A DNA stretch of 64,000 nucleotides from Flavobacterium sp. A45 (GCF_002001005.1 NZ_MUNX01000099.1:52696-116695); one strand, 5' to 3'. Numbered from the stretch's first letter, positions 52,799 through 63,124 are shown. Numbers and translations are program-made. The notes: a model not told the origin generated them from the letters alone.

Positions 52799-53628
52799 TT
52801 TTTTGCGTTATAAGGGACGTTAAGATAGGCAGTTCCTATCGTTCGAATTTCGCCACTATTGGCGCCAAGTAACTGTCCTTCGAGCATATCGGTCCAGTTT
52901 GCGGAAACTCTGCAGGTGAACCAAGAATAACGATAAATGTCGGGATCATTTTCAAAAGCAGTTACAATTTGTTTCATGAAATTGGTTTTATCAGTCGCAG
53001 ATTGTATTACTCTATTGGCAAATTCGGTTACCCAAATTGGGATGTTGTATTTTTTTAATCCTTCAGTAACTCCAATTACTGATCCAGCTGTATCATCATA
53101 GGTATGAAAAGCAATATAATCTACTTTGCAGGTTGGACAAAGGCGGAAGAATTCGTCATGCCAGGCAATGGGACTTTGATATCCACCATAATTGGAAGGG
53201 CCATTATAGGCAGGAGAGGCACTTACAATTTCCAGACCTTTTGCGGCAGCAATTTTTTCAATATTTGGCCAAGCGTCTACGGCTTCTTGAGGAGTTAACC
53301 GTGAACCGTCATTAAAGTTGGGCTCATTGAAGGCCATTAAATATTTAGCTCCTGGTTTTACGGTTGCAATAAAAGCATCTGGATTGTTTACTTTTCCCCA
53401 AGCCATCGGCACAAATTCTACTCCCAGACTTTCGTAACTTGAATTTACGGCCCATTCGGGTTCAGGTGACCAATTGTACCACCATGAAATTCCAGGTTTT
53501 AAAATATTCAAATCTTCGACGGTGTGTTTTCCATAAGCAACTCCTCTTTTGGGGCTTACTTGTGCAAAAAGTGATGCGTAAAAAAGTGAGCTAATCCACA
53601 ATATGATGAAGGTTATTATTTTTAGCAT
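52795..53628 (-). CDS. GH128 endo-beta-1,3-glucanase-like catalytic domain, upstream half of split gene
   Basis: 277 residues. Signal peptide (MLKIITFIILWISSLFYASLFAQ), then an Asl1-like/GH128 barrel: RGVAYGKHTVEDL, WWYNWSPEP, acid/base Glu102 in AFNEPN and nucleophile Glu202 in VTEFAN. GH128 enzymes cut beta-1,3-glucans such as fungal or algal glucan. It ends at TGA straight after GCA AAA AAA; the -1 frame continues as the CBM6/T9SS ORF. Without that extension it lacks the sorting domain needed for T9SS. Confidence 0.85.
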   Translation of the reverse strand: MLKIITFIILWISSLFYASLFAQVSPKRGVAYGKHTVEDLNILKPGISWWYNWSPEPEWAVNSSYESLGVEFVPMAWGKVNNPDAFIATVKPGAKYLMAFNEPNFNDGSRLTPQEAVDAWPNIEKIAAAKGLEIVSASPAYNGPSNYGGYQSPIAWHDEFFRLCPTCKVDYIAFHTYDDTAGSVIGVTEGLKKYNIPIWVTEFANRVIQSATDKTNFMKQIVTAFENDPDIYRYSWFTCRVSANWTDMLEGQLLGANSGEIRTIGTAYLNVPYNAKK

Positions 53629-53951
53629 AAAATGGGTTTTATTTGATTCAAACTATGAGTTCCAAATATAGTTTAACACTGCTTCATTTTGGATTTGAAA
53701 AATCCCATCAAAAACACATCAAAGTTTATCTGATCCAATTTGATTATTTTATAAAAAAGACATAAATACCTGTTTTTATTGTGAAAAATGATATTTTCGA
53801 TTAGTGTTAAAATTTAAATGTAAAAATTTGATAATCAGGTAATTTATTTTTAAAATTTATGTAAACTTATTGGTTTTTTAATTAAATTTACACACCCTTT
53901 CTAGAGATAGCTTAATCTAAGATATTTTAACTCTTTTTAAATATTTAAGCT
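53629..53951. other. Divergent intergenic region
   Basis: 323 AT-rich bases between the GH128 gene and the NTF2-like lipoprotein gene. Must hold both promoters; no exact TAnnTTTG with TTG spacing was found and no ORF. Confidence 0.4.
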
Positions 53952-54491
53952 ATGAAAAAAACCGTATTGATCGTTTGTTGTTTTTTCCTAATTATAAGCT
54001 GTAAAAAAGAAGAATCCAAAGAAATGGATATGACAGTTGCAACTGACGATACAGTTGTTAAGCCTGCTGAATTTGCCGATTCTAAGTATATAGAAATAGG
54101 CAAGAAAACGCTTGCTGATATGGAAAAAGGCGATATGGACAGTTGGATGGAAATCTATGCCGATAGCGCAGTTTATGTATGGAATAGCGGAGATAGTTTG
54201 GTTGGAAAACCCGCAATAGCTTCTTATTGGAAGCAAAGAAGAGCCAATGTAATCGAAACCATAAAATTCAGCGATGCTGTGTTTTTACCTATTATGGTGA
54301 ATAAACCGCAAAGCGTCGAGGCTAAAGGAGTTTGGTTGCTTGCTTGGCACAAAACAACAGCAAAGTATAGAAACGGCAAAGAAATGACTCAGTGGATTCA
54401 TACCGATTATCATTTTAATTCGAATGATAAAGTGGATCGGGTTATACAATATGTAGATAAAGCGGCTATAAATGCTGCTTTGCCAAAGTAA
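53952..54491 (+). CDS. NTF2/SnoaL-like lipoprotein
   Basis: 179 residues. Lipobox IISC with Cys17. A cone-shaped SnoaL/NTF2-like domain covers about 45-175 (GKKTLADMEKGDMDSWMEIYADSAVYVWNSGDSLVGKPAI, and QWIHTDYHFNSNDKVDRVIQYVD). The fold serves many enzymes and binding proteins; no catalytic assignment is possible here. Confidence 0.8.
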   Translation: MKKTVLIVCCFFLIISCKKEESKEMDMTVATDDTVVKPAEFADSKYIEIGKKTLADMEKGDMDSWMEIYADSAVYVWNSGDSLVGKPAIASYWKQRRANVIETIKFSDAVFLPIMVNKPQSVEAKGVWLLAWHKTTAKYRNGKEMTQWIHTDYHFNSNDKVDRVIQYVDKAAINAALPK

Positions 54492-54655
54492 ATTTAATTG
54501 TTAATTGGTTGGTGAAAATAAAAAGCGATGCTTATGTGTCGTTTTTTATTTTTTTTTATGAAAAGGAGTTTGGTTTGATGAAAATTTTGTTGGGTAATTT
54601 AACAAAAGGGAGGCTTTATACGGTTTTCTATACCTTAAAACTAAAAACATTTCTT

Positions 54656-54663
54656 TACTTTTG
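54656..54663 (+). promoter_or_regulatory. -7 box of pyrD
   Basis: TACTTTTG, 20 bases before the ATG; fits TAnnTTTG. No matching -33 TTG. Confidence 0.45.
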
Positions 54664-54683
54664 TGGCAATCAATATTTGAACT

Positions 54684-55703
54684 ATGTACAAGATTTTTAT
54701 ACGTCCTATTCTTTTTTGTTTTGACCCTGAAAAAGTGCATCACTTTACTTTTTCGTTAATTAGAATAGTTTCAAAAATTCCAGGATTTCCTTCACTTTTT
54801 AGATTTTTATATCAAGTAAATGACAAAAGATTAGAAACCGAAGTTTTTGGTTTAAAGTTTAAAAATCCAGTAGGTTTAGCTGCAGGTTTTGATAAAAATG
54901 CAGTTTTGTATAAGGAACTGTCTAATTTTGGTTTCGGATTTATCGAAATAGGGACACTTACTCCAAAAGGACAACCCGGAAATGATAAAAAAAGAATTTT
55001 CCGTTTGGTCGAAGATTCGGCAATTATTAATAGAATGGGTTTTAATAATGGTGGTGTTCTGGAAGCGGTTGAACGGTTAAAAGAAAATAACGGTGTTCTT
55101 ATCGGAGGAAATATCGGAAAAAATAAAGTGACTTTAAACGAAGATGCTACTTCAGATTATGAAATTTGTTTTGACGCCTTATACGATTATGTGGATTATT
55201 TTGTAGTCAATGTGAGTTCTCCTAATACGCCTAATCTCCGAGCATTACAGGAAAAAGAACCGCTTACTCAATTACTTCAAACTTTGCAGAATAAGAATTT
55301 GGCGAAGCCAAAGCAAAAACCAGTATTGCTGAAAATTGCTCCAGATCTTACCGATGAGCAATTGCTTGATATTATTGATATTGTCGAAGAAACTAAGATT
55401 GCAGGTGTAATCGCAACCAATACTACAATTTCCCGAAGTGGATTGAAATCCTGCAATCAAACGGAAACTGGCGGATTATCCGGAAAGCCATTGACCTCAC
55501 GCTCTACCGAAGTGATTCGTTTTCTGTCCCAAAAAAGCAATAAAGCATTTCCAATTATTGGAGTAGGAGGAATACATTCTGCAGCCGATGCCTTAGAGAA
55601 ATTAGAGGCTGGCGCCAGTTTAATCCAATTATATACAGGCTTTATCTATGAAGGCCCGGCATTGGTGAAGAAAATAAACAAAGCAATTTTGTCAAAAAAA
55701 TAG
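54684..55703 (+). CDS. pyrD: Dihydroorotate dehydrogenase (quinone), class 2
   Basis: 339 residues. N-terminal amphipathic helices ([20 protein letters not shown]) give membrane attachment as in class 2 enzymes. FMN site: [33 protein letters not shown]; the base Ser lies in [11 protein letters not shown]. It oxidises dihydroorotate to orotate, feeding electrons to menaquinone. With carB it serves pyrimidine synthesis, though the genes are separate. Confidence 0.95.
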   Translation: MYKIFIRPILFCFDPEKVHHFTFSLIRIVSKIPGFPSLFRFLYQVNDKRLETEVFGLKFKNPVGLAAGFDKNAVLYKELSNFGFGFIEIGTLTPKGQPGNDKKRIFRLVEDSAIINRMGFNNGGVLEAVERLKENNGVLIGGNIGKNKVTLNEDATSDYEICFDALYDYVDYFVVNVSSPNTPNLRALQEKEPLTQLLQTLQNKNLAKPKQKPVLLKIAPDLTDEQLLDIIDIVEETKIAGVIATNTTISRSGLKSCNQTETGGLSGKPLTSRSTEVIRFLSQKSNKAFPIIGVGGIHSAADALEKLEAGASLIQLYTGFIYEGPALVKKINKAILSKK

Positions 55704-55724
55704 TAGGATAACGATTTTTCTTTC

Positions 55725-55754
55725 TTTGTAACTCAAAACCTTTTTATATATTTG
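55725..55754 (+). promoter_or_regulatory. Promoter of HMG-CoA lyase gene
   Basis: TTTG (55725-55728), 18 bases, TATATTTG (55747-55754). Only six bases separate the box from the ATG at 55761, so the mRNA would have almost no leader. Confidence 0.55.
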
Positions 55755-55760
55755 AACGTT

Positions 55761-56624
55761 ATGAAGGCAATAAAAATTATTGAGTGTCCACGAGACGCGA
55801 TGCAAGGCATAAAAGTTTTTATTCCTACCGAAAGAAAGGTAGCTTATTTACAATCTTTATTGCGTGTAGGTTTTGATACCATTGATTTTGGGAGTTTTGT
55901 TTCGGCGAAAGCCATACCTCAAATGCAAGATACTGCCGAAGTTTTAGCTCAACTTGATTTATCCAAAACAACAAGTAAACTATTGGCAATTGTTGCTAAT
56001 TCACAAGGAGCAACTCTTGCCTCTGAACATAACGCTATTCAATATTTAGGTTTTCCCTTTTCGATTTCCGAGAATTTTCAAATGCGAAATACACATAAAA
56101 CAATTGCGGAATCTTTAGTGACATTGGATGAGATTTTAAATCTTGCCGATAAGACCAATAAAGAAACAGTAGCCTATCTTTCTATGGGTTTTGGAAATCC
56201 TTATGGAGATCCTTGGAGTGTCGAAATTGTGGCACAATGGACTGAAAAATTGGCAGGAATGGGAGTGAAAATTTTATCCCTTTCCGACACTGTGGGAAGC
56301 TCTACACCTGACGTAATTGATTATTTGTACTCTAATTTGATTCCCCAATATCCTCAAATTGAATTTGGAGCCCATCTTCATACAACACCCGATAAATGGC
56401 TGGAAAAAATTGATGCAGCTTATAAGGGAGGCTGTCGCCGTTTTGATGGTGCAATTCAAGGTTTTGGAGGCTGTCCGATGGCAACGGATAATCTAACAGG
56501 TAACATGCCTACGGAGAAATTACTCTCTTATTTTACGGTTCAAAAAGAAAACACCAATTGCAGTCCAATGAGTTTTGAAAGTGCTTATAATGAGGCTTCA
56601 AAAATATTTGGGGAATTTCATTGA
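55761..56624 (+). CDS. Hydroxymethylglutaryl-CoA lyase
   Basis: 287 residues from ATG 55761 (a TTG at 55752 overlaps the promoter box). TIM-barrel HMGL-like fold: ECPRDAMQG with catalytic Arg/Asp, VANSQGA, GAHLHTTPD metal His pair, and GGCPMATDNLTGNMPTE with the active Cys. It splits HMG-CoA into acetoacetate and acetyl-CoA in leucine breakdown. A related family (2-isopropylmalate synthase) is excluded by the GGCP motif. Confidence 0.9.
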   Translation: MKAIKIIECPRDAMQGIKVFIPTERKVAYLQSLLRVGFDTIDFGSFVSAKAIPQMQDTAEVLAQLDLSKTTSKLLAIVANSQGATLASEHNAIQYLGFPFSISENFQMRNTHKTIAESLVTLDEILNLADKTNKETVAYLSMGFGNPYGDPWSVEIVAQWTEKLAGMGVKILSLSDTVGSSTPDVIDYLYSNLIPQYPQIEFGAHLHTTPDKWLEKIDAAYKGGCRRFDGAIQGFGGCPMATDNLTGNMPTEKLLSYFTVQKENTNCSPMSFESAYNEASKIFGEFH

Positions 56625-56738
56625 AAATACTTCTGCAATAAAAAGTAGTAAATTTAAATAATTTCAATTTTTTGTTGTTACTTTAATTATGTTTAGTTGG
56701 CTGATAAAAAGTTAGATTATAATTAATGTGACAATAAT

Positions 56739-57290
56739 ATGAAACATAGAATTTACAATAGAATTATTCTAATTACTACATTGGTATTATGTACTTTTTC
56801 ATGTAGTAGTGATCTCGATTTTAATCAAGTCGAAGATTTTACTGCGCAGCCTGTAGTTACTACAAATCTTGCTTATTATGAAGCAAAGGCTCCAGATTTT
56901 GAAGCTGCGGGAGCAGGACTAAATGTCTATCCTTATATTGCCAATGTTGATTTTTTGAACACTTCTTTTGTCGAAGAGGATTTGATAAAAGCGGAATTGT
57001 ATTTTAGAATTAAAAATACCATTGCAAGAGCCTACAATTATAATATTACTTTTTTAGATGTAAATAATGCCCCTGTAAAAATTATAAATATACCTGTTGG
57101 AGCATACAATGGTACTGAAATTTTAGAAGAAAAAACGGTGTTGTTTACTTCTGCAGATGTAGCCATTTTGAAGAGTACAACTAAAATGGTTTTTTCAATT
57201 ACGATACTTCCAGGGCCGCCATTAACAGCTAGTAGTCCAGGTAGAATAGAAATGAGTTCAAGTATAACCGCTTATTTTGACGTAAAATGA
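56739..57290 (+). CDS. Hypothetical lipoprotein paired with DUF5723 protein
   Basis: 183 residues. Lipobox TFSC near residue 22. The rest is beta-rich (VYPYIANVDFLNTSF, AELYFRIKNTIARAYNYNITFLDV) without a known motif. Its stop overlaps the start of the DUF5723 barrel gene by four bases (ATGA), so the two are coupled and may form an envelope complex. No family recognised. Confidence 0.7.
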   Translation: MKHRIYNRIILITTLVLCTFSCSSDLDFNQVEDFTAQPVVTTNLAYYEAKAPDFEAAGAGLNVYPYIANVDFLNTSFVEEDLIKAELYFRIKNTIARAYNYNITFLDVNNAPVKIINIPVGAYNGTEILEEKTVLFTSADVAILKSTTKMVFSITILPGPPLTASSPGRIEMSSSITAYFDVK

Positions 57291-58690
57291 GAAGAATAAT
57301 AATCCTTTTATGTCTGTCAATTTCTTTTTGTAGTTTTTCCCAAAACAAAGAAGTTTTATATAATTTCACGCCTCAACCTCAAAGCTTATTGCTTAATCCT
57401 GGTGCCGATGTAAAATACAAATGGTTTTTTGGTGTGCCATTGTTATCTGGAATATCGGCAAATGTAGGTTCAACAGGATTTGACGCTTATAATTTATTTG
57501 CTGATGATGGAGTGGATTTTACAACCAAAGTAAAAAATGTTTTAGCCTCAACCAGCAGAAACGATTACATCACTGCCAATCAACAATTGGAAATATTTAC
57601 TGCCGGTTTTAGAGTAGGTGGTGAAGAAAGTAAGTCTTATGTTTCTTTTGGAATGTATCAAGAATTTGACTCGTTTATTTATGTTCCAAAAGATCTGGCG
57701 ATTTTGTCTTTGTACGGTAATAAAGATTACATAGGCAAGTCTTTTGACTTGGGTGATTTGAGCGCAAAAGCTGAAGTGCTCTCTGTCTTCCATGTAGGTT
57801 TTAATAAGCAGCTTAATGAGAAGCTTATACTTGGAATTCGTGGAAAAATTTATTCCAGTATTTTCAATGCGACTTCAACGCAAAATTCAGGATATTTTTA
57901 TACTTCACAAGGTTCTAACTTAATTTATGATCAAGTCATAAAATCCAATTTGCAACTCAACACTTCAGGCGCAGCAAAGTATTTGGATGAAAATTATGAA
58001 GGAGATGTAGCAACTGATTTAAGGAATGATATTCCCCAAAAAGCCTTTTTTGGGGGGAATTTAGGCTTAGGAATGGATTTAGGGCTTACTTATTATCCCG
58101 AAAAAAATATTCAAATCACAGCTAGTTTAGTGGATATTGGATTTGTAAGCCATACGAAAGACGTTGTCGATTATACGTTTAAAGGGGATTATGTTTTCAA
58201 GGGAGTTCTTACCAATTTTAATGAAGACGGGACGGTAGATGATGCCTATGAGGATTTTAACGATGCGATTCCTTTGGATACTATCTATAATAAGTACACC
58301 ACACAACGACCTTTGAAATTTTATTCTTCGTTTCAATATTCATTTGAGGAAGAAAGGCAAACAGAATGTAATTGTTCAACGGATGAAGATTCTTGGTATC
58401 GAAGCGCAGTTGGGGCGCAATTTTTTGCAATGTCAACTCCCAGAGCTCCGATGTTAGCCTTAACCGCATATTACAGAAGGAGGCTTCTTCAAGGATTGCA
58501 GATGAAAGCTACTTACACCATTGATTCCTATTCCTATTCAAACATAGGTTTGGGATTGACAACCAAGATTGGCGTGGTCAATTTTTACGCAATGGCCAAT
58601 AATCTTCTAGCCTATAGTGATGTTTCTAAGGCAAATGCCCTTACTTTTCAAATAGGAGTTAATATAATTTCGGGTGGAAGCAGTAAATAA
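57287..58690 (+). CDS. DUF5723 outer-membrane barrel protein
   Basis: 467 residues. Signal peptide (RRIIILLCLSISFCSFSQ) and a PorV/FadL-like barrel of the DUF5723 family: LLLNPGADVKYKWFFGVPLLSGISANVGSTGF early, GNLGLGMDLGLTYYPEKNIQITASLVDIGF in the middle. Function unknown. It is coupled to the upstream lipoprotein and convergent with the P-type ATPase. Confidence 0.85.
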   Translation: MRRIIILLCLSISFCSFSQNKEVLYNFTPQPQSLLLNPGADVKYKWFFGVPLLSGISANVGSTGFDAYNLFADDGVDFTTKVKNVLASTSRNDYITANQQLEIFTAGFRVGGEESKSYVSFGMYQEFDSFIYVPKDLAILSLYGNKDYIGKSFDLGDLSAKAEVLSVFHVGFNKQLNEKLILGIRGKIYSSIFNATSTQNSGYFYTSQGSNLIYDQVIKSNLQLNTSGAAKYLDENYEGDVATDLRNDIPQKAFFGGNLGLGMDLGLTYYPEKNIQITASLVDIGFVSHTKDVVDYTFKGDYVFKGVLTNFNEDGTVDDAYEDFNDAIPLDTIYNKYTTQRPLKFYSSFQYSFEEERQTECNCSTDEDSWYRSAVGAQFFAMSTPRAPMLALTAYYRRRLLQGLQMKATYTIDSYSYSNIGLGLTTKIGVVNFYAMANNLLAYSDVSKANALTFQIGVNIISGGSSK

Positions 58691-58697
58691 CATGGAA

Positions 58698-61256
58698 TCA
58701 GTCAATAGATTTTACTTTTTTTCTTCTTCTGAAAAATTTAAAAATTTCAATCCAAACTACAGAAACGAATCCAATTAAAACACTAAAACCAATTTGTAAA
58801 AGCGTAATGCTTTCAAACTGGAAAAATGTTCTGAATGCTGGTATGATTAATAGCGAACCAGTTATCAACAGTGTTGTTCCAATAATAAGTATAACCAAAT
58901 TGTTTTTGTATTTTAAAGTGGTCAAGACCGAATAATAAAAAGACCGATTGGCAAGTGTCAGAAAAATATTAGCTGAAATTAATGTGAGGAAAACCATAGT
59001 TCGGGTGAGATCTTCTGAGAATCCATTTTTTGTGCTGTATTGGTAAATGAATAGAAGTCCAAGCGTAATTACAAGTCCTTGAATAATGCTAATTGTAATT
59101 TCTTTTAGATTGAAAAAAGTATTGGTAAAAGGACGCGGCTTTTGTTTCATCAGGTTGGGTTCCATAGGCTCATTTTCGTAGATTATGGAGCAGGTTGGCC
59201 CCATAATAATTTCTAGGAAAATAATATGAACAGGTGAAAAAATATTGGGATACACCCATCCTAAAACTAGCGGAATAAACACAATCATAATAATAGGAAT
59301 GTGGATCGATATAATGTACTGAATGGCTTTTTTTAGGTTAATATAAATTTTTCGCCCCATCGCTATGGCTTCTGTCATTTTGGAAAAATCGTCATCAATC
59401 AAAATTAAATTCGCTGCTTGTTTGGCTATCTCGGTTCCTTTTTTTCCCATCGCAATGCCGATATGAGCCGATTTTAATGCAGGTCCATCATTGACACCAT
59501 CACCTGTCATCGCAACAATTTGGTTGTTGTCTTTTAAAGCTTTTATGATTTTTAATTTAGCCTCAGGAAACATTCTTGTAAAAATATTGGTTTCCATAAC
59601 TTTCACTTTCAAAGTAGCATCGTCCATCGTCATGAGTTCGTCTCCGTTTAAGATTTTTGCAGAGTTTCTAAATCCAATTTGATTGGCAATGGTTGCTGTC
59701 GTCAAGGCGTTGTCTCCCGTGACGATTTTTACTTGAATTCCGGCTTTGTAAAAAGTTTCGAAAACTTCTTTTATATTGGCTTTTGGCGGGTCATAAAAGG
59801 CAACAAGCCCTTTGAAATCAAATAAAAATTCCTGTTGTGTTTTTGGATAATCAGTTCCCGTAAAATGGGTTACGCCAACTCCCAAAACTCGATACCCTTT
59901 TTCGGACATAGATCGGACTGCATCTAGAATTTGATTGGTTTGATTTTCGGATAATGAAGAACAAGCGATTAGGGCTTCGGGAGCTCCTTTGGCGGCTATG
60001 ATTCGGTCTCCGTTTGTGTTTTCAAAAAGATGGGTCATCATTGGCGGTTTTCCGCTTAAAGGATATTCGTGAACCATTCTGTAATTGGGGCGCTCATCTT
60101 TGATTCCTATTTTTGCGTAAGCATCGTGTAAAGCAATTTCCATTGCATCAAATGGGATTGGTTCGCTGGCCCACATGGAAAGGCTTAATAAGTCCTCGTC
60201 TTTTGCGGATAAACTGTTGTTTTCATTTTTATTGAAATTGTTATTGCCATTGCTATTGTCATTGAAATTGCCATTAAATCTGTCCTCTTCCAATAAATAC
60301 CATTGTGCCAGGCTCATTTTGTTTTCGGTGATAGTTCCAGTCTTGTCTGTGCAAATTACGGTGGCACTTCCCAATGTTTCCACTGTTTTGGTTTGTTTGA
60401 CAATGATTCCGCTTTTCATCAATCGCCACGCGCCTAAAGCCATGAATGTGGCAAATGCAACTGGAATTTCTTCGGGAATAATACTCATCGCCAAGGTTAA
60501 TGCTTTTAATAAACTGTCCAAAATAATTTTTGAATTGTAGTAGTTGATTCCCCAAACAATAAGGAATACCCCCAAGCCAATAAGAGACATTTTGGTGACA
60601 AAATTTCCAATCTGAATTTGCAAAGGTGTTTTCTCTTCGGTAATATCATCCAGGCTTTTTCCGATTTTACCCAATTCTGTTTGGCTTCCTATTGCTATTA
60701 CTTTGCAAATAGCTAAACCTGAGGCGACAATTGTTCCCTGAAAAACTTGATTGTTTTCACCTTTTTCACTTTTAAAAACGGCGAATGATTCTCCTGTGAT
60801 TATCGATTCGTTTGCCGAAAAATCGTTCGACTGAATGATAATACCATCGGCAGGAATAAAGGTACCTTCTTCACATTGGATATAATCACCCAGAACAATT
60901 TCTTCGGAGGGTATTTCTATAAGCTCACCATCTCGGATTACTTTGCTTTTGGGTTGCGTTAATTTATGCAGGGCTTCAATGGCATTCCTGCTCTTGGATT
61001 CCTGATAAAGTGAAATGGTGGAAACCAGTAAAATTGCTACTGTCATAAAAATCCCGTTACCAAAATCGGCAGTGATAAAATAAATACTGGTAGCAGTTAG
61101 CAGTAATAAAAACATTGGTTCTTTGACCATTTCTATTATGGAAGAAAGTAAGTTGTTTTTCTTTTGGTGTTCTATGGAATTTAAGCCATTTTTGATTCTG
61201 GATTGTTCAATTTCAACTTTGTTTAATCCTGAAATAGAGCCGTTTGTTGCTGACAT
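58698..61256 (-). CDS. P-type cation-transporting ATPase, calcium-pump-like
   Basis: 852 residues. Full P2-type layout: actuator TGES (about 154-157), PEEIP in membrane helix 4 (about 261), phosphorylation Asp304 in CTDKTGT, then TGDGVNDGPALKSAHIGIAMG. The PEEIP form and paired C-terminal helices point to Ca2+ or a related divalent cation; the ion is not proven. A run rich in Asn (about 328-347) between the P-loop and N-domain is low complexity and is likely a flexible insert. Divergent from guaB. Confidence 0.9.
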   Translation of the reverse strand: MSATNGSISGLNKVEIEQSRIKNGLNSIEHQKKNNLLSSIIEMVKEPMFLLLLTATSIYFITADFGNGIFMTVAILLVSTISLYQESKSRNAIEALHKLTQPKSKVIRDGELIEIPSEEIVLGDYIQCEEGTFIPADGIIIQSNDFSANESIITGESFAVFKSEKGENNQVFQGTIVASGLAICKVIAIGSQTELGKIGKSLDDITEEKTPLQIQIGNFVTKMSLIGLGVFLIVWGINYYNSKIILDSLLKALTLAMSIIPEEIPVAFATFMALGAWRLMKSGIIVKQTKTVETLGSATVICTDKTGTITENKMSLAQWYLLEEDRFNGNFNDNSNGNNNFNKNENNSLSAKDEDLLSLSMWASEPIPFDAMEIALHDAYAKIGIKDERPNYRMVHEYPLSGKPPMMTHLFENTNGDRIIAAKGAPEALIACSSLSENQTNQILDAVRSMSEKGYRVLGVGVTHFTGTDYPKTQQEFLFDFKGLVAFYDPPKANIKEVFETFYKAGIQVKIVTGDNALTTATIANQIGFRNSAKILNGDELMTMDDATLKVKVMETNIFTRMFPEAKLKIIKALKDNNQIVAMTGDGVNDGPALKSAHIGIAMGKKGTEIAKQAANLILIDDDFSKMTEAIAMGRKIYINLKKAIQYIISIHIPIIMIVFIPLVLGWVYPNIFSPVHIIFLEIIMGPTCSIIYENEPMEPNLMKQKPRPFTNTFFNLKEITISIIQGLVITLGLLFIYQYSTKNGFSEDLTRTMVFLTLISANIFLTLANRSFYYSVLTTLKYKNNLVILIIGTTLLITGSLLIIPAFRTFFQFESITLLQIGFSVLIGFVSVVWIEIFKFFRRRKKVKSID

Positions 61257-61360
61257 AATTGCGAGGTGTGGTTATAAATAAAATAAGACTTTAACTTATT
61301 TTTACCATGCAATTTAAAAATAAAACGGGGGACTTAAGTGTTTTTTAGCTTAAGATTGTC

Positions 61361-61368
61361 TATATTTG
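61361..61368 (+). promoter_or_regulatory. -7 box of guaB
   Basis: TATATTTG, followed by C, 26 bases before the ATG at 61395. It lies downstream of an apparent earlier start at 61338, which argues for 61395 as true start. No TTG at -33. Confidence 0.6.
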
Positions 61369-61394
61369 CACGCAATTCAACTACAAATTGCAAC

Positions 61395-62867
61395 ATGAAA
61401 GCACATATCTCTAAGATTGTCGGCGAGGGTTTAACCTACGATGATGTATTATTAGTTCCCAATTACTCAAATGTTCTTCCGCGCGAAGTGAGTATCCAAT
61501 CCAAATTTTCAAGAAATATTACACTAAATGTTCCTATTGTATCCGCAGCTATGGATACCGTAACCGAAAGTTCTATGGCTATAGCTATGGCTCAAGAAGG
61601 AGGAATAGGTGTTTTGCATAAAAACATGACAATCGAGCAACAAGCAGCCAAAGTACGTAAAGTAAAACGTGCAGAGTCTGGGATGATTATCGATCCTGTT
61701 ACTTTATTAATGACCGCTACAGTTGCCGATGCTAAAAGTGCCATGAGAGAATATGGTATTGGTGGTATTCCAATTGTTGATGAGAATAAAATATTGAAAG
61801 GAATTGTTACCAATAGAGATTTACGTTTTGAAAAAAACGGTTCAAGACCTATTGTTGAGGTTATGACAAGCCAAAATCTGGTAACTGTTGCCGAAGGAAC
61901 TTCGCTAGAACAAGCTGAGGTAGTTTTACAAGGTCATAAAATCGAAAAATTACCTGTAGTAAATGATAAAAATGAGCTAGTTGGTTTAATCACTTTTAGA
62001 GATATTACCAAACTGACTCAAAAACCAAATGCCAATAAAGATAAATTTGGTCGTTTGAGAGTAGCAGCCGCTTTGGGTGTTACTGCCGATGCTGTTGAAA
62101 GAGCAACTGCTTTGGTAAACGCAGGAGTTGATGCCGTAATTATTGATACAGCTCACGGACATACAAAAGGTGTGGTTGATGTATTAAAAGCGGTGAAAGC
62201 TAAATTCCCAAATCTTGATGTAATCGTTGGTAATATTGCCACTCCAGAAGCAGCTTTGTATTTGGTTGAAAATGGTGCCGATGGTGTAAAAGTTGGAATA
62301 GGACCTGGTTCTATTTGTACAACCAGAATCGTTGCAGGTGTTGGTTTTCCTCAATTTTCTGCAGTGCTTGAAGTTGCAGCTGCTATAAAAGGAACAGGAG
62401 TTCCCGTAATTGCCGATGGTGGAATTCGTTACACAGGAGATATTCCAAAAGCGATTGCCGCTGGTGCAGATTGCGTAATGCTAGGTTCATTATTGGCTGG
62501 TACTATGGAATCTCCAGGTGAGACCATTATTTTTGAAGGAAGAAAATTCAAATCATATAGAGGAATGGGTTCTGTTGAAGCCATGCAAGAAGGTTCAAAA
62601 GACCGTTATTTCCAAGACGTGGAAGACGATGTTAAGAAACTTGTTCCAGAAGGAATCGTTGGACGTGTACCTTACAAAGGGGAGTTGAACGAAAGTATGC
62701 AACAATTCATTGGTGGTCTTCGTGCTGGTATGGGATATTGCGGTTCAAAAGACATTGCTACTTTGCAGGAAACAGGTCGTTTTGTTCGTATTACTGCCAG
62801 CGGTATCAACGAAAGTCACCCACATAATGTGACCATCACAAAAGAAGCTCCGAATTATTCGAGATAA
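61395..62867 (+). CDS. guaB: Inosine-5'-monophosphate dehydrogenase
   Basis: 490 residues from ATG 61395. TIM barrel interrupted by two CBS domains (about 95-205). Active Cys in [15 protein letters not shown], flap [13 protein letters not shown] with the catalytic Arg/Tyr-type loop, and [11 protein letters not shown]. It oxidises IMP to XMP in GMP synthesis, controlled by CBS-bound nucleotides. The 62892 terminator follows. Confidence 0.97.
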   Translation: MKAHISKIVGEGLTYDDVLLVPNYSNVLPREVSIQSKFSRNITLNVPIVSAAMDTVTESSMAIAMAQEGGIGVLHKNMTIEQQAAKVRKVKRAESGMIIDPVTLLMTATVADAKSAMREYGIGGIPIVDENKILKGIVTNRDLRFEKNGSRPIVEVMTSQNLVTVAEGTSLEQAEVVLQGHKIEKLPVVNDKNELVGLITFRDITKLTQKPNANKDKFGRLRVAAALGVTADAVERATALVNAGVDAVIIDTAHGHTKGVVDVLKAVKAKFPNLDVIVGNIATPEAALYLVENGADGVKVGIGPGSICTTRIVAGVGFPQFSAVLEVAAAIKGTGVPVIADGGIRYTGDIPKAIAAGADCVMLGSLLAGTMESPGETIIFEGRKFKSYRGMGSVEAMQEGSKDRYFQDVEDDVKKLVPEGIVGRVPYKGELNESMQQFIGGLRAGMGYCGSKDIATLQETGRFVRITASGINESHPHNVTITKEAPNYSR

Positions 62868-62891
62868 AATAAGACGAAAGTCTAAAAGACA

Positions 62892-62924
62892 AAAGGTGTA
62901 AGATTCAGTTCTTGCACCTTTTTT
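62892..62924 (+). terminator. Terminator after guaB
   Basis: AAAGGTGTAAG, loop, CTTGCACCTTT then T-run; one wobble. Confidence 0.85.
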
Positions 62925-63034
62925 GTTTTAATGGAGTTTGAATGTTTGTTTTGGAGCAGAAAGATTTGCTTCGCCTGTTTTCCTGCTTCTTATAAACAAA
63001 AAAAATAGCAGCTTTTTTGTCTGTTTGTTTATCA

Positions 63035-63065
63035 GCTTTGCCAAAGTTCAAAACTTTGGCAAAGC
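63035..63065. repeat. Perfect 14-bp palindrome
   Basis: GCTTTGCCAAAGTT, CAA, AACTTTGGCAAAGC: a perfect 14-bp stem with a three-base loop. No T-run, so unlikely to be a simple terminator. Confidence 0.75.
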
Positions 63066-63124
63066 TTTATCAAATTTAATCAGTTAACCAAAAGATTTGA
63101 GCAAAGTCATGTCCTGGTAGCTTT

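Noticed and set aside
61338..61394. N-terminal extension of IMP dehydrogenase
   Set aside because: It starts upstream of the probable transcription start and has no family match.
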